NCBI RefSeq assembly: GCF_012223425.1
Contig: NZ_CP038799.1
Location: forward strand, 620,001-684,000
Length of the DNA stretch: 64,000 nt
Source: Mycolicibacterium frederiksbergense
GTDB lineage: Bacteria; Actinomycetota; Actinomycetes; Mycobacteriales; Mycobacteriaceae
Reading direction: 5' to 3'
In this document: piece by piece, positions 63,649-64,000 of the stretch
Layout: each line of letters starts with the position of its first letter
Numbering within the stretch: the stretch's first letter is position 1
Program-made: the position numbers and the translations under genes
Notes under the pieces: model-generated
Seen by the model: the letters and a program-made list of their open reading frames with translations, nothing else
What the model was told of the DNA's origin: nothing
Databases searched by the model: none

Positions 63649-64000
63649 ATGACCGACATGATCGTTCTCACCATCGGGCTGGCCGTGTTCGTGGGCGTCG
63701 CCCTGGGATTGCTCGGCGGCGGCGGGTCCATCCTCACCGTCCCACTGCTGGCCTACGTCGCGGGGATGGACGCCAAGCAGGCCATCGCCACGTCACTGCT
63801 GGTCGTCGGCGTCACCAGCGCGATCGGCGCGATCTCGCACGCCCGCGCCGGCAGGGTGCAGTGGCGTACCGGCTTGATCTTCGGCGCCGCCGGCATGGCC
63901 GGCGCGTACGGCGGCGGCTTGCTGTCCCGGTTCATTCCGGGCAGCGTCCTGCTGATCGGATTCGCCGTGATGATGATCGCCACCGCCATCGCCATGCTGC
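63649..64000 (+). CDS. TauE/SafE-family sulfite exporter (3' truncated by window end)
   Basis: The visible 117 residues have three or four membrane helices and the TauE/SafE start: IVLTIGLAVFVGVALGLLGGGGSILTVPLL, followed by KQAIATSLLVVGVTSAIGAISHARAG. In sulfide-detoxification loci such a protein exports sulfite or thiosulfate made from persulfide. The ATG at 63649 is six bases after the rhodanese stop. The gene continues beyond the window. Confidence 0.85.
   Translation, partial: MTDMIVLTIGLAVFVGVALGLLGGGGSILTVPLLAYVAGMDAKQAIATSLLVVGVTSAIGAISHARAGRVQWRTGLIFGAAGMAGAYGGGLLSRFIPGSVLLIGFAVMMIATAIAML

Noticed and set aside
1..64000. CRISPR arrays, rRNA, integrases or prophage genes
   Set aside because: None were found on reading both strands. 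The only mobile element is the IS at 1098-2039.

Overview
The window is about 64 kb of GC-rich, densely coded DNA. GTG starts, GTGA/ATGA stop-start overlaps and leaderless-looking starts are frequent. The gene families (an EthA-like Baeyer-Villiger monooxygenase, an F420-dependent luciferase-like oxidoreductase, MbtM, a DUF732 exported protein) point to a mycobacterium, most likely a fast-growing Mycolicibacterium-type species. No rRNA, tRNA, CRISPR array or prophage was seen. One IS5-family insertion sequence is present. All functional calls come from reading the sequence. No database search was run.

Layout: (1) 1-18.9 kb holds catabolic and accessory genes: a 5'-truncated gene of unknown function, an IS inserted exactly at its stop codon, an AraC regulator, a flavin monooxygenase, an F420-type oxidoreductase, an amine oxidase, hydrolases and dehydrogenases, an orphan mycobactin acyl-ACP ligase (MbtM), a PucR regulator, a GreA-like factor and a two-gene unit with an immunity-protein-like member. 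(2) 18.9-30.1 kb is a compact nitrogen-scavenging cluster: two DUF1989 proteins, a urea/guanidine carboxylase, an allophanate hydrolase with an extra C-terminal domain, a 2-oxoglutarate/Fe(II) oxygenase, a sodium:solute symporter and a TetR regulator. A GlnR-like box and two identical-type palindromes lie upstream. It reads as guanidine (or guanidino-compound) assimilation. (3) 31.2-34.3 kb is a molybdate regulator followed by modABC. (4) 34.3-36.5 kb is a Kup potassium transporter and a CsbD-like stress protein. (5) 36.7-44.9 kb is an operon behind an IdeR-type iron box: an oversized GltB-like glutamate synthase, a CysJ-like diflavin reductase where GltD would be expected, and a HemS/ChuX-like heme protein. 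I consider this the most unusual system in the window. (6) 44.9-55.2 kb contains a second CsbD copy, an Hsp20 gene under a CIRCE element, a membrane phosphoesterase, small conserved proteins, an SDR/TIM-barrel pair, a BrkB-like membrane protein and a MASE1-PAS-GGDEF-EAL signalling protein. (7) 54.8-60.3 kb is a flavin-binding PPOX-type gene divergent from a complete arginine deiminase operon (antiporter, arcA, arcB, arcC), with three DosR-like boxes between them. (8) 60.3-64 kb is a sulfide/persulfide detoxification locus (sulfide:quinone oxidoreductase, CstB-like persulfide dioxygenase-rhodanese, rhodanese, TauE) around four CsoR/CstR-type palindromes. It continues past the window end.

A recurring theme is stress-conditional metabolism. 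Candidate operators for GlnR (nitrogen), IdeR (iron), DosR (hypoxia), HrcA (heat), SigF (general stress) and CstR (persulfide) all occur next to genes whose function fits the signal.
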